64,000 nt of DNA from Gracilaria gracilis (GCA_030374805.1 JARGSG010000059.1:1-64000), one strand, 5' to 3'. Shown: positions 1 to 11,085, counted from the first letter of the stretch. Translations and numbers: made by a program. The notes: generated from the letters alone by a model not told the origin.

Positions 1-541
1 TTCGAGAGGCCGTTTTAATCCTGTGGATGAAAAAGAGTTGAAACACAATGGAAATGGAAGGCAAGGACGATGCGAGCTCGATAAGGAAAGAGGAGGGAGA
101 GATCGACGTAGAAGTGGAGGCTGTAGAAGTTCAACCGTTGACGCTATGGTCTACGGAAGGAAGAAGAGAACCAGGGATCACATGGAGGTGGACGGGGGGG
201 ACCCAGACAGAAAAACGCTGGTCACTCATGTTGTTGAAGTACTAAGACCCCCGGGGAAAGCGCGCGGGATTGGTTTCGCTTGGGGAAGAAGCGGAGCGCA
301 AGCTGGGCAGATTCTTGCCCTGATCTGGTTTCAAGCGGAGCTAAAATATATCAAGTTCGGTAGTCCGAATTTCAAAGTTCAAAAAGGGTTTGGCACAATT
401 TCTACCCTTGATGTGGACGTCCAGTAATTATTCCGATGAAGGATTGACACACATTGAAATTTTGTGTTCAACAACATTATTAGACGACTCCAAAGGTCTG
501 GTTGTAATATCCTTAAGAGATCTTTGTTGTATTGAAAGATA
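1..541. other. Leading stretch, no supported gene
   Basis: Two overlapping plus-strand ORFs (134 and 65 codons) share this stretch in different frames. Neither has a recognisable domain, and I cannot choose between them. The shorter one has an acidic start and a W-rich end. The region may be the 5' untranslated part or end of the Tnp2-like transposon that follows, but I see no convincing terminal inverted repeat here. Confidence 0.3.
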
Positions 542-3266
542 ATGCTTGGTGATGCCCTTAAACTCAGAAAGCGAAGAAGCCGGTGGGAGCTTTGTGCTGA
601 GAGCGCCGACGAGGAACCTCCGGTACTCCGAGACCCTCAGTTGTCCTACCGTCATGATTCGGATGAAGCGGATGAAGAAGTCTCTCCACCAAGAAAAAGA
701 AGGTGTCGATGGGAGTACCAAGTTAGCGACAGGAATACAGCTGCACCATCTTCAGGTGATGCTGTACGTCAGGAAGCTCTACCGTATCCGACGTCTGTGC
801 CAGTTCATACACCGCAGGTCATGGAGAACTGTAGCTCACCCCAACCAAGCATTGCCTTCATTGCAAATGGTAGTGGAGATCAGTGTTCTTTGCCCTCCAA
901 TGTCGTGCAAACTGCCCCTAATCTTTCCATACAGCTAAAGCTATCGGATGGGGACGATATGTCCTCTTCCTCTCTTCCATCTTCTTCACTGCCTCCACCT
1001 TCGTTGGAGTCGGACTATCAAAGCTTTGTTGATGTCGAAGAAGAGGAGACTTTTGAAGATGAACCATTATCAGCTTGCGCATTGGAGTTCAAAAGACTTA
1101 GTGCCTTTCTATACACTTCAGAACTAGCCAGTGTCTCACAAAGAACTGTAGAGAAACTTATATTCATTGATCCAATAAGAGCTTCTGTGTCGTACAGAAC
1201 TATGGCCGCCTTTGCTCAGACAAACTCCCTTGCGCAGAAGTCATTTGCTGATATGTGCCCTGAAGGCCACTGCGTAGCTAGAGGAAGAATAAAAGAACTC
1301 CAAATCTGTCCGGTGTGTTACAAGCCATTGAAAAGAATAGGAAGCACTAAGTTCTGGTACATGCAACCTTCATCGGCTATTCGAGCACTGTGCCGGGCGA
1401 AAGAATCTTTCGAACAGCTCCAAAACGGATGGCATCGCATTAGAAAATCCGTTGAATCAACGGAGTGTGAAGAAGGTTACCATGATTACTATCATGGCTG
1501 TATGTTTCGACGAAAGTACGGCCAATATCTGAACAATTTCGATGCCAATTCGGATGAAGTTCTTGTCTTCCTGACGTTCTCGACAGATGGTTTTGAATGC
1601 ACAAGAGACAGGAGAGGTAATGCCGTTTCGTCCTGGCCTCTGGTTTCAACGGTTCTAAATTACACCCCAAAAGAAAGGGCAAGAGCAAACAACGCCCTCA
1701 TCTTTGCAATTGTCCCTGGTAAACATAGCTCTGAATACTTTGATACGTTTCTTCAGGTGCTGATTGAGGACTTCCGAAGGCTGAAAAGGGAATATCCGTG
1801 CTTTGTCACGACAATCGCATCAGAACCATACGAGGTTTTGTGACGTTCTTCACCGCTGACTGGCCTGCAGCGTCGAAGGTACTTGGCTATGTAGGCCATA
1901 CTAGTAACTCTTTTTGTAGGTTTTGTATGAGGCGTAAAGAGTACGTTGGCGAATGCAAGTCGTCCTATATCATTCCTCGGGTCCCGAAACAGATCATGAA
2001 GGCATTGATGAATCCCAGACGCAGTGGCGTAACTCAGTATCGTCACAGGGATGTCATAAACATAGAATGCGTACCAGAGCGAAATGCCAGAGACATACTA
2101 TCGACATGGAAAAGTGTAAGGAATGGAGTCGAGAACAACGTGAACAAAAAGGGCATAGCCAGAACCACTGGCACAAAGCAGATTGTCCTCTCCGAAAAAC
2201 TTTCCATGGACTTCAAGTACTCGTTTTCTTACGATGTCATGCATCTAGTTCTTATTGGGTGGACAAAACATGTGACAAAGTTGATGTGCGGCTATCACAA
2301 CCATCATGACCAAGCACACATTCTCCACAGTACTGCATACCGAACAGTGTCATAGAAAAGATCAATAAGCACATGGAGCGAGCTTCTAGCGGCATTCCGG
2401 TATCATGGGGTAGGGTTCCATTACCATTGAGTGACATCTCGAAGTACAAGGCAGAAGATCTTAAACGTCTGGCTGAGATGTACTTCTTGCCATACTTCCA
2501 TTATTTCAAAATGGGCGAGAACAAAATCAAGCTATGGTGGCTAACCTCCAGGATGGTTTATCTCTCATTTGATTACCGGTGTGATGAGACTGCCGTTGGC
2601 GACTTGCAGCGAGTTGTTGAAGACGCATACGTTCGATTCACACACGAGTTTTACAGAAAGCCATCACAGGCCTTCTGTTTCACGCTTTCTACGCATGCCA
2701 TTCTGCACTTTCCTGATCTACTCAACGAATGCGGACCACTTCCAGTTACCTCTCAGTTTCTAATAGAACGCCTTCTTGGAGATATGGGAAGGCGAATGAA
2801 AAGCAGAAACAACGTCAACTCTCATTTGTTTCATAAGAACCACAGACTGTTCACATTGCGAATCATGAGTGGTGGGCTGGCAACGAAAACATCTGAAGAA
2901 ACTAAGCTAGTTCTCGATGACACAAAACATGATTCTCGCTCGGAAACAACCAATGCTTCCAGCTCTGAGCGTGTAGAAACGGAAGAGATTACATTTCAAG
3001 GCCGTGGCAGAACCGAAAAGCGAGTGAATGGATTCAATGCAGTGGTCACAAAGTTTTTGTCCGACAACTTTGTTGAGGAAGTAGAGTCGTACGAGATCCG
3101 TGCTGCTAAGCAGTTTACCTCGGCTCTGATGACCACTGCTACGGACACATTCATGATAGAGACTCAGAAGGCCTTTCAGGACAGGCAAAAATTACGAACC
3201 GATGCACGGCAGAAGTTTTGCGTTGCAGCCGAATTTGGGAGACCACAGGAGAATGATGATGAATGA
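542..3266 (+). pseudogene. Tnp2-like transposase (CACTA/EnSpm-type), broken
   Basis: Three open pieces in three frames (542-1843, 1798-2355, about 2310-3266) line up in order with Tnp2/Transposase_21-type transposases of CACTA-like DNA transposons. Piece one has a basic motif twice (RKRRSRWE and RKRRCRWE near residues 8-17 and 50-59), a CPVC zinc site near residue 254, the TDGFE segment near 347, and the WPLVSTVLNY...IVPGK block near 365-396. Piece two has ADWPA, a CRFC site and YDVMHLVLIGWTK. Piece three has GRVPLPLSDISKYKAEDL and the C-terminal LP..F and HFPDLL segments. Frames change near 1800-1840 and 2281-2310, and I see no convincing intron there, so these look like frameshifts. The start at 542 is the first ATG before the basic motif. 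Order and motifs are seen; the superfamily name comes from family knowledge. It could be a related fungal or protist Tnp2 branch. Confidence 0.7.
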
Positions 3267-4247
3267 GAGGGTTCACCACGTTCTGGAGCAAGAGGTTGTG
3301 AGAAGAAAAGCTCAACTGATCTCTATTACGGAGATATTCAAAACATATTCGAAGTTGAGATTGCTCTTGCGCACCAGGATTTCAACCGTATTCTTCACGC
3401 AGCATTTTTGAGGATACGGGGGCACTATGGATGTGCGTACGATGAGTATCTTGATCTCGTACACACAAAAAACAGACGAAGATCTGAGGTCACAATAGAA
3501 CCCTCCAACTGCGTTAAGCGACCCATTGGATTCTTAGACATTTCCGGACGTCACTACTTCTTAGACAGGTTAAGGAGAGAACATGTAATAGGATCGAGAC
3601 AGGTTGAAATGCCATTTGTTGATCACAAAGCGTAGTGTATCGATGAGAACAATGACGTAGTAAATTCTGAAGGAACGGATCTTCGAGGATGTCGTGGTCC
3701 TGTTCCATGCAATGTATAAGAACATAACAATAAGCCCAATTTCATTGGTACATACAAGCTGTCCATATCCGAACTCGAAGAAGCAGTAGCAATCTGCGAA
3801 GTGCGTAGCTCAAAACGGGAGAAAGCGTAAAGGCGCTGCAAGCCAGACACCAATGTAAATATATTACCCTACACATCATTTGATACAGAACAGGCGGCAG
3901 TAGCAGGTGCATCGGGGTATCGAAAAGATTGCATGGCTGACGAAAACGAGCTTTGAATGCTTCAAACGGTAGGTAAATACAAGGCATGGACACCAGTTCC
4001 AATACGATAGCCAGGTTTTATACATGAGCATTCTCCGTAGCAGAGTTTAAAGCAAAAGAGTTGATAACAGACCCGACTTCCCACCAACGGTTGAATTGAG
4101 GCGCGCTCATTCCGAGCAAATTGGCTCGGTCATCGAAGCAAGCCGGCAAGCGGGTACCAGGGGCTAAGACTCGTGAGTGGTGTACATGGCTGTGAAGGAG
4201 GTTACCTACTTTCACCGACGACTTGCAAGAGCTCACTTCGTATTTCA
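3267..4247. other. Downstream of Tnp2-like gene, ORF scraps only
   Basis: Two short plus-strand ORFs (3202-3411 and 3408-3635) overlap each other and follow the transposase stop. They may be frameshifted remains of its C-terminus or of a second transposon gene, but no known domain is visible. The rest, to about 4250, is low-information sequence without a supported gene. Confidence 0.3.
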
Positions 4248-4583
4248 TTACGTCATGGAACGTTCAAGAAGCAGAGAACCCCAAAACAGTAGCTCGGATG
4301 TTCTGGAGTTATACGGCGGAACAAGAGCAGTGGCACTTTGTAGACGAATTCCAATCCGAAGAAAATGGCGGTTTTCAGTGCCAAGAACAATGACAACAAG
4401 GTAAATGGAAGCCATGCAGACCACCACAGCCATTGAAATTACAGTGAGCCAGTACACGTATATTTTGTGGCGTTTGGTACTTGTAACATGTCCCGCTCGT
4501 CGGGACATATTACAATTCTTGGCGGAAGCGTAAAGCTCTTCCCCTTCTTGCCGATTCGAATAAATCTTATTCCCAGATGACAC
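4248..4583 (-). CDS. Possible single-pass membrane protein, unrecognised
   Basis: This is a 111-codon ORF starting with ATG at 4583. It has a basic N-terminal half and one long hydrophobic run of about 24 residues near the middle (VYWLTVISMAVVVCMASIYL and following), which would be a membrane segment if the ORF is expressed. I recognise no family. It overlaps the start of the next plus-strand ORF by seven bases in opposite orientation, so at most one of the two is likely to be a normal gene here. Chance or decayed sequence is quite possible. Confidence 0.2.
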   Translation of the reverse strand: MSSGNKIYSNRQEGEELYASAKNCNMSRRAGHVTSTKRHKIYVYWLTVISMAVVVCMASIYLVVIVLGTENRHFLRIGIRLQSATALVPPYNSRTSELLFWGSLLLERSMT

Positions 4584-5644
4584 TGTCTGCGCTCGATAAT
4601 TCCAATGAGTATAAGGAATGGAAGGTTCCCGACGAAGCGGACTATCCAGTGACGAAGGTTATGGTTCCAAAAGGCACAAAAGCGGTCATCCTAAGAAGCT
4701 CAGAAGATTTGAATGTAGTGTCCAAGACCATTCACAAGTTGACTGCTACACCCGGAAACATAGCGCGGCTTGAAAGCAAATAGATAGTGCGCAGAAGACG
4801 CTGGAGAGTCCGCAAAAGACGCTGGAGAGGTAGTGAACACAATCGGAATGAGGAGAATGAGAAACAGCAGCTTCGGCATAAAAGACAGAGAGATTCCGAA
4901 AGTTCTGAGTCAAAGGCGCGTAGATTGGAAAAACGTCGAGCTTGGTACGCAAATGGTGGGAAGAAATCAAAGTCGTACAAGCAGAAAAAAACGGCATCGA
5001 AGTGCAATTTTGAGCCGAATAACTGTGACAGGACCCCGTCAGATGCGTCGGAGAAGGGCGGTTCTCGGTCCTCCAGTTACTCTTCAAACCACTCCACAAC
5101 TTCATTCCCTCACTCCGTTAAAGAGCCTTCCCATACTGGTATTGACTCTTTGCCATCTGTTCCTGCACGCCTCCAATCACAGTGTATAGCCGAGGGTGAA
5201 AACTACTTGTACGAGATACGTGTCCAGACACACTCCTGCAATGTTTTGCATCATTTGTTGCTCCCAATTGATGAAGCAGAGATAGAAGAGGCAGGGGTTA
5301 AAATTTTCGACGTCATTGAGAAGGACGACTGTAATTCACAGCGTGGTAGTGGACATGAGTGTTCCACAGTACCCAAACCAGCATCCGGGCAAAACGATGA
5401 TCAATCCCATACACCAATACTTCGTACAATGTCAGGACAACCTGACCAATGTGACGTGGATGAAGATAGAGATCATCAACAATTTTTAATGCAGGAGGTA
5501 CCTCTTATTGCAACCAAGACAACTGAAATTATGACTGAGCAAGATAACCAAGCACAAGAGTGTACCAGTGCTGCAGAACAGATCATGCTCGACGTCTTTG
5601 GCCCGGAGACCTCTGATGAAGAGATTGATCGAAGCACACATTGA
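4577..5644 (+). pseudogene. Unrecognised charged protein, one in-frame stop
   Basis: A single frame is open from the ATG at 4577 to the TGA at 5644, apart from a TAG at 4781-4783. The first 68 codons read as a folded-looking segment (KEWKVPDEADYPVTKVMVPK). The part after the stop has no ATG near its start, so both parts probably belonged to one protein of about 355 residues. Right after the stop, a short direct repeat of AAGACGCTGGAGAG gives an Arg/Trp-rich run. A Lys/Arg-rich region (ARRLEKRRAWYANGGKKSKS) follows, then a Ser-rich linker and an acidic C-terminus ending in TSDEEIDRSTH. No domain is recognised. It may be a DNA-binding companion gene of the Tnp2-like transposon upstream, by analogy with two-gene CACTA elements, but that is inference from position and charge only. 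Confidence 0.35.
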
Positions 5645-6235
5645 AGGTGACGTGATCGTGAACACGTGCACAAACGGCTATTTCGGGAGGAGCCAACGGT
5701 ATTTGGTGCCAACGACATGTTGTGCCATGGATGTAGAGCGCATCATACGAAAACCCGTCATGTTTTTGAGCGGTTTACGCTTTGCCGTAGCCAAAGCGCT
5801 ACCAGGCGACTTGGCCTTTCGGATAAATCGCTGCTTGCCCATCGAGTGCTTGGTGGAGTCATAAAATGCCACCTGCGAGAGTGCTTTGCAAACTCAACGT
5901 CCCGTTCTTCCTTTCTAACAACCTTCGTTACTTCGAACACACGCCACAAAGACCTTCTGATGCGCGTAACATCAATACGTACATACACAGTAGGTACCTC
6001 TGATACCGTATTCTTCGCGGGCACATGTGGTGCCCTCAAATTATTCATCATTCTTGCATTCTGACTAGCAGTACGGTTGACCAGCAAGCTATCCACGACA
6101 GCGGAAGTGCCACGACTTAAAGCCTCGTGGCCACCACACGCGTCTCTTCACGGAGATAAAACACCGCATAATCTGCGCGCGAGGCTCAATTTAAGGGCTT
6201 AGGGTTTTAGGGCAATAGTTCGTTCGGTTTGAGAG
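5645..6235. other. No supported gene
   Basis: Plus-strand ORFs (5568-5864, 5666-6064) and a minus-strand ORF (5758-6096, 112 codons) overlap here in conflicting frames. None has a recognisable domain. The plus-strand frame at 5568-5864 could be a frameshifted continuation of the preceding protein, but nothing confirms it. Confidence 0.3.
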
Positions 6236-6242
6236 CTTTGCC

Positions 6243-6440
6243 ATGCCACTTGTCGTGCACAGCAAAGTGGCCTTGGTCAGAAGCAGTATCGGAGGCGGGC
6301 TTGGACGAACGCGTGCCGACAAAGCGAACGGCACAGGTAGGGGATGTGGTCATGAGAGTAAACTGAATCTGTTTCCTGCGCTTGTGATCAGGTGCATCGT
6401 CATCATAGTGTCAAAAGCCAATATTGGTGTCCATGACGCA
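6243..6440 (-). pseudogene. Inositol polyphosphate kinase fragment (copy 1)
   Basis: This minus-strand fragment of about 200 bases is a diverged duplicate of part of the kinase at 10341-11085. In one frame it reads HKPCVMDTNIG, then a TGA, then HYDDDAPDHK and a segment corresponding to the CAVRFVGTR region. The IPK family signature PxxxDxKxG normally has Lys; here that position is Asn, and the next codons contain the stop, so this copy cannot be an active kinase. Only the middle of the domain is present: the N-terminal ATP-binding part and the C-terminal IDF motif are absent. It lies just downstream of the ZNHIT2-like pseudogene on the same strand, and that ORF reads into it in another frame. 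Confidence 0.7.
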
Positions 6441-6549
6441 CGGTTTGTGGATGCCATGTACGCCATCTTTCTGCTTGCTTGCTTGATAATATTGCGCCCT
6501 TTTGTGGCCCCAACCTGCGTGCCACTGGGCTTCAGCAGCATTTGGCCGT

Positions 6550-7718
6550 AAAACAAACAACGAGTGACCCAATCGGAGCACCCTGCCAGAACAGCCGCTA
6601 CGTCGTACAGCACAAGGTACGCCAGTTCACTTCCGCGCGATTTGGACGCTGTGCTAACACACGCGCAACACACTTGATCCACTGTGCGATAGCGCACATC
6701 AGACGGTAGCACGGAAGAAAGTGACCACATTGTCCTGGCGGCATGAAAACAGTCAGACAGGCAGTCGCCGTCGTAGAGGCGGAGCGTGAGGCAGACTGAG
6801 TGCAGAACATCGATGACAAAATTGATCCAATGGAGCGACGCATTCCGCTGCGCCATGTGAAGCGATACCAGTAGATGCTCTCGCTTTGGAAGCGAGGGCG
6901 GCTCTGACAGCTGTTGCGCGTCGTGTTGGTCGGTGCAAGTTGACACAATCCACCACGGGCGCCACGGCTTGAGCGAGTGCTGCAAAGTGTGGCGGTTGAG
7001 CTGATCTTGAAACTTGTCGGCGAGCGGCTGTGTCAGCCTTGAGAGGATTTGGTCCTACGTCAAGTGGCATTGCTCCATGTCATGCATCAGTTGCTCAAGA
7101 ATGTGTTAAAGCTGTTGTTGTGGTGGCAGCGATTGAGAGTGTTGCGGGTGGGCGCTGCTGGTTGAACTGTGTGGCAGAGAATCAGAATGGGGGCTATTTG
7201 TCACTTGATGGTGTTGAGCTTTTTGTTGACGGCGTTGTTCAGAAAGTGCGTTCGAACGGTAGGCGCGCTCCATCGAAGAGTTAAAAACAGTAAAGAACGC
7301 CTTCTTGTGCTCGTCGTGCAAGGAGTTGATTAACTGCTCCAGTACATGTGCATCATCGTTTTGTTGCTCATGTTGCTGAGAATCAGAATCAGACTCAGAC
7401 TGAGAATCAGACTGAGACTGAAAATCAAACTCAGACCCAGAGATGTGCGAGTCGGTCAAGCGCTGCTCGAGGTGCGGGGCTTGTTCGGCAAACAGATGCA
7501 GGTCGGGGTCTCGTCGCAGTCGGTTGAGTAGGGCGTTGAAACGAGCTCTTTCAAGGTGCGATGCGGTTTTGCCTGCCAGTTGAACGGACGCTTGTTGTGA
7601 GAATGCTTGCACCCATGACTTCGAATGCGTGGTAGCAGGGCACGGAGCAATACTGCGCCTGGCAGCGCGGGCACTTGTATTGCGCGTCGTTCCGGCACCG
7701 AGCTACGCTGCAGTTCAT
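6550..7718 (-). pseudogene. zf-HIT protein, ZNHIT2-like, broken
   Basis: From an ATG at 7718, the minus strand encodes a HIT-type zinc finger: MNCSVARCRNDAQYKCPRCQ followed by AQYCSVPCYHAF. Other frames then continue with an amphipathic segment (QAFSQQASVQLAGK), a Ser/Gln/Asp-rich stretch, LEQLMHDMEQ, a PWRPWW motif near 6960-6975, and NFVIDVLHSVCLTLRLYDGD. The WxPWW motif and the VLxxxxxTLRLYxGD helix after a zf-HIT domain suggest ZNHIT2, which in animals links the R2TP chaperone complex to U5 snRNP assembly. Breaks: a frame change just after the zinc finger near 7612-7630, another near 7100, and a TAG near 7056. The C-terminal stop has been lost and the frame runs on into kinase copy 1. The start codon faces the mutarotase start across 121 bases. 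The zf-HIT call is firm; the ZNHIT2 assignment is moderate. Confidence 0.6.
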
Positions 7719-7839
7719 TATTGCTGCTCAAATCATATCATACATATCATACCAACGTGCAGACTTGTAGATATATATGAAAACCCACAATCCGAGTGCA
7801 GCTATTAGACTTACAGTGTAAGACCCATGGTACTGTACC
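7719..7839. promoter_or_regulatory. Divergent intergenic region, possible shared promoter
   Basis: This 121-base gap separates the diverging starts of the ZNHIT2-like gene and the mutarotase gene. It contains an AT-rich TAGATATATATGA stretch near 7767-7779, about 60 bases before the mutarotase ATG, which could serve as a TATA-like element. Both genes are now broken, so any promoter role is historical. Confidence 0.25.
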
Positions 7840-8939
7840 ATGATGGTACTACAGGGCGGCGCGCAACAACAATCCGACCGAGTCGCGCCAAGAACAACTC
7901 ACATCGAGAGCGTCACAAACAACAGCGACTTCGTCAACACCATCCACCTCCGTTCCGAAAGCGGCGCCAAGGTGTCTGCTCTCACGCTGGGCGCACGGTT
8001 GCTGGACCTGCGCTTTTCCACCGGACCCAATCGCCTCATAACGTACCACGACCTGCCCGCAGTGGAGGCAGACTGGGCGTTCGTCAACGCCATCATTGGC
8101 CGCGTTGCCAACCGCACGCGCCACGGAAAGCTCAGCCGATACCCGCACATCGACTCCCATGCGCACCTGCAGTTGAACGATCAGGGCCGTCATCACATTC
8201 ATGGCGGGTCGCACTCGTGGGACAAGAGGCTGTTTGCGCTGCGAGCACGCACGGAAAGCATGGTCGAACTGTTTTTGATATCCCCTGACGGCGACCAGGG
8301 CTATTTTGGGTTGCTTCAAGTCTCGGTTCGATATCATCTCAAAGGCGACGTACAGCTGGAGGTAACGCTCACTACCAAAATATTGGCAACCATCCTACCG
8401 CGTCCAATCTCACCCTACACCCCTACTTTGATCTCAGCGGTAGAGGCGGAACGGTGGAACAGTCTGTGCTTTCATACCGTATGCACGCAAGCGCTTGTGA
8501 GCAGTACCTTCACGTCGATATCCACAATTTCCCAACGGGCCTTGTCTCATCTGTGCGCGGCACCCGCTTTGACTTCACTAGGGAACGAGCCATACATGAC
8601 GCATCATCTGCTACTAAGGGATATGATCACTTTCTAGTAGCGCAATGAACTCCTGCCGCGGACCACCACGCTTTACAGACATTGCTCACACTCACGCTTC
8701 CAGAGCAAGCTCCTCACAAAGCAGTCAAGTTGCAAGTGCAGAGCAACCAGCCAGGCTTTCAGCTGTACACAGCCAACGCGTTTAACGGATCTGGCAAGGA
8801 AAAGTTTGCAAAGCACGGCATTATCGCTATTGAACCAAGTAACGTGATTGACGCTTCTAATCACAGTCATTTCCCTTGTGTGGGATTAAAGCCCAGTGAA
8901 ACGAGAACCCAATTCATCTCGTACAATTTAAGTTTGTAG
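7840..8939 (+). pseudogene. Aldose 1-epimerase (galactose mutarotase), broken
   Basis: The ORF from 7840 reads through the mutarotase N-terminal fold (VSALTLGARLLDLRF, then FVNAIIGRVANRTRHGKL, then HHIHGGSHSWDKRLF, then SPDGDQGYFG). The frame changes near 8370-8400. The next frame gives NLTLHPYFDLSG, which matches the family's NHxYFNL motif with its active-site His, then PTG, the FDF segment and KGYDHFLVAQ. A TGA at 8646-8648 interrupts that frame, which then continues to 8939 with QPGFQLYTAN and AIEPSNVIDASNH, retaining the Glu expected as catalytic base. The enzyme interconverts alpha and beta anomers of hexoses. All family landmarks are present in order and the length is normal (about 365 codons). 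It is a recent-looking pseudogene with one frameshift and one stop, or a gene with sequencing errors. Confidence 0.8.
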
Positions 8940-8966
8940 GAGCTCCTACAAACGTAAATTGGACTA

Positions 8967-10178
8967 GTGCTCTTGGAGGACGCAGAAGCAGTGCAAACGG
9001 AAACGGAAAAGGATATGGATCTACTAGCCGCTTCTCTGATTATGGGGTTGCTATTAATTACTGGAACTGAAAGTGTTCCTCCTAATCCGCCCAGGGGCAT
9101 CCGTTTATTAGAAACAGCTGGTAACATGGGCGCCATTGATGCGCTTGTGTATCATGCGAAGGTGCCCTTTTTGGGCGCCCAAAATGTTGGCAAGGACCCT
9201 GTGAAGTCCGTTTTATTGCTTGACAAAGCTGTTGCCGAGGAAAAACACGAGGCTGGGAATTTCTCTCCCTTATACTCTCCGAAGGAGCAGATGGAATTCC
9301 TGCCGATCTATATCGAGCTGTGAGACTGTTCGAAAGAGCTATCGAAGAAGGCGAAAGAGACTCTTCACTGGTAGAACATGGAGTTCTGTTTTAAAATGGA
9401 GCCCAATGGTTTCCAAGAGATCCAGGGCGTGCACATGGGTTGTTCCACGAAGCCGCAGGGAAGCTTGACGAAGTAGGGATGTGCAACCTGGCAGCCATGC
9501 TCGTAGTTGGGATGGATGGAGTTCCAAAAGATAAACGCAGAGCGAAGGAGTTGTACGAGAAAGCTATTGAGATAAAGGACTCTTGTAATGGCGAAAGCAT
9601 GCTTGTCAATGTTGCTTTAGATTGAAGGCAAGGAACTTCCACGTGCAGTTCAGCTATGTGATGAGGCTGTCCAAGAAGAGTGAGTACCTGCGTTCCTTGC
9701 ATTGGATACCATAGAAAAGGATGTTCAAAGAGCTAAAATCCTCTGTGAGCGACCCGCGTTAGACGAAGATGAGCCCACTCATGAGTTAGTGATGGGAAAC
9801 CTTTTCACGAAAGGGGAAGACAGTGAATATTTGGATGGACCTGCAGCAGTACAAGTCTATGAAAGCTTGATAGCAACAAGAAAGGACCTGTCGAAACTTG
9901 TGTGGGTCAAGAGCTCTCTACGACTCTCTAGCACTAATCTTCCGTTTCGAGGTAGGATAAATGGTGTCCATGCAGAAAGTCAGGTTGCTTTGACTCAAGT
10001 GACTCTGGCAGCATTGAACTATGCCAGCCTTCTTATAAACGAAATCGCGGAAGTCCTAAGACTCTTAGACTCTCAGGAACTCCGCCGTCCCGTCTTTATG
10101 TATTACGTATGTACTACCACAGTTCCTCTCCAGGAGAGACCGATGACGCAAGAAACTTCCAAAGAAGACTACACGTGA
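8967..10178 (+). pseudogene. Sel1-repeat protein, broken
   Basis: Several plus-strand segments have the Sel1-like (TPR-related) pattern of small helical repeats. Examples are RGIRLLETAGNMGAIDA and DPVKSVLLLDKAVAEE (from 8967), IPADLYRAVRLFERAIEEGE (about 9298-9357), DPGRAHGLFHEAAGKLDEVG (about 9420-9478) and CNLAAMLVVGMDGVPKDKRR with AKELYEKAI (9480-9575). The last segment, 9702-10178, is weaker. Sel1-repeat proteins usually act as scaffolds in protein complexes. The pieces lie in different frames: the frame changes near 9250-9300, there is a TAA near 9397, and further changes occur near 9620-9700. At least four repeats are seen. It follows the mutarotase on the same strand by about 30 bases. 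No signal peptide or partner domain is visible. Confidence 0.6.
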
Positions 10179-10340
10179 TCTCTGCCATAAAGACAAATGT
10201 AACAGGAAACCATGGCCCCACAGTGTGTGCGAATGCTTCCTATAGACGATGGGGAAGGGTCCCGGCAAGAGCTAGTACATAATCCGCATACAAGAGTTAC
10301 AAATTGAGAGCAGATTGTATTGTAGGAATGGAGTGGTTGC

Positions 10341-11085
10341 CTAAACGCTAACTAGTAGTTGACGCAAGCTGTTGTCTCCATCGCCGAAAAGGAGACAACA
10401 ACCAAGCGTAAGGCGCATAGAGCTTTCGTTCTCCGCCGTGCTGGTGTTGGTACTGGCACTGGGCGTAATGGGTTGGTGGTTGGGTTCGGCCTTGTGAAGG
10501 TCAATTGCCTGCGACAAAAGGCCAACCATGTATTGCAGGCCTGTTAGATGCCCAGTGTCTTGAAAACCGCAAGAGTGGACGGCGTGAGAAAAGTCTATCA
10601 TTCGCACGTCGAAGCGAGGATAATGCACAGAAAATTGGCCTTGGTCAGAAGCAGTATCGGAGGCGCGCTTGAACGAACGCGTGCCGACGAAGCGAACGGC
10701 ACAGGTGGAGGATGTGGTCATGAGAGTAGACTAAATCTGTTTCCTTCTTGTGATCAGGTGCATCGTCATCATAGTGTTGATAGCCAATCTTGATGTCCAT
10801 GAAGCACGGTTTATGGAAACCATAATTGGGATCCTCGAGTTCGATCCACTTGTGAGCATCTGTGGCAGTGTGCTGCACGCCATAGAACATGGGAGTGGCA
10901 GAACGCCACCAACGCAGGTGGGGCGGGAAGCGGTCGCTGTGAATGGTGCGATAAAAGGCTTCCTCTTTCTAGGACCACGGCTTGAGAATGGAGCCAGGCT
11001 GCGCCTGTCGGATGAGCTGGTGGCCGGCCACCTGTATGGAGTAGAACGTTCCGGGCGGCGGCTGCGGGAGCGCGCATTGCTCCAT
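10341..11085 (-). pseudogene. Inositol polyphosphate kinase (copy 2), broken
   Basis: From an ATG at 11085 the minus strand reads MEQCALPQPPPGTFYSIQVA, then GHQLIRQAQPGSILKPW, a TAG at 10969-10971, and then KEEAFYRTIHSDRFPPHLRW in the same frame. It continues to YGFHKPCFMDIKIGYQHYDD, which contains the PxxxDxKxG signature with its Lys. Compared with copy 1, two bases are missing near 10745, shifting the frame. The last part (to 10341) reads VRFVGTRSFK and FDVRMIDFSHAVHS, matching the family's C-terminal IDF metal-binding motif, then GLQYMVGLL. The family phosphorylates inositol phosphates such as IP3/IP4. The length (about 245 codons) fits a small IPMK/IP6K-type enzyme. The stop and the deletion make it a pseudogene, although all key residues I can check survive. 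Confidence 0.8.

Noticed and set aside
5568-6096. ORFs in conflicting frames (98, 132 and 112 codons)
   Set aside because: No domain, no repeat in the window and mutual overlap. Too weak to call.
4781-10971. In-frame TAG and TGA in several otherwise readable genes, suggesting a reassigned stop codon
   Set aside because: The same genes also have frameshifts and a TAA, while the intact LINE ORFs contain no internal TAG or TGA and end normally in TGA and TAA. Pseudogene decay explains it better.
7840-11085. Bacterial-style operon reading of the mutarotase and Sel1 genes
   Set aside because: The window has LINEs with A tails, copia elements and eukaryotic gene families, and no ribosome binding sites. 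The close spacing is better seen as compact eukaryotic genes.
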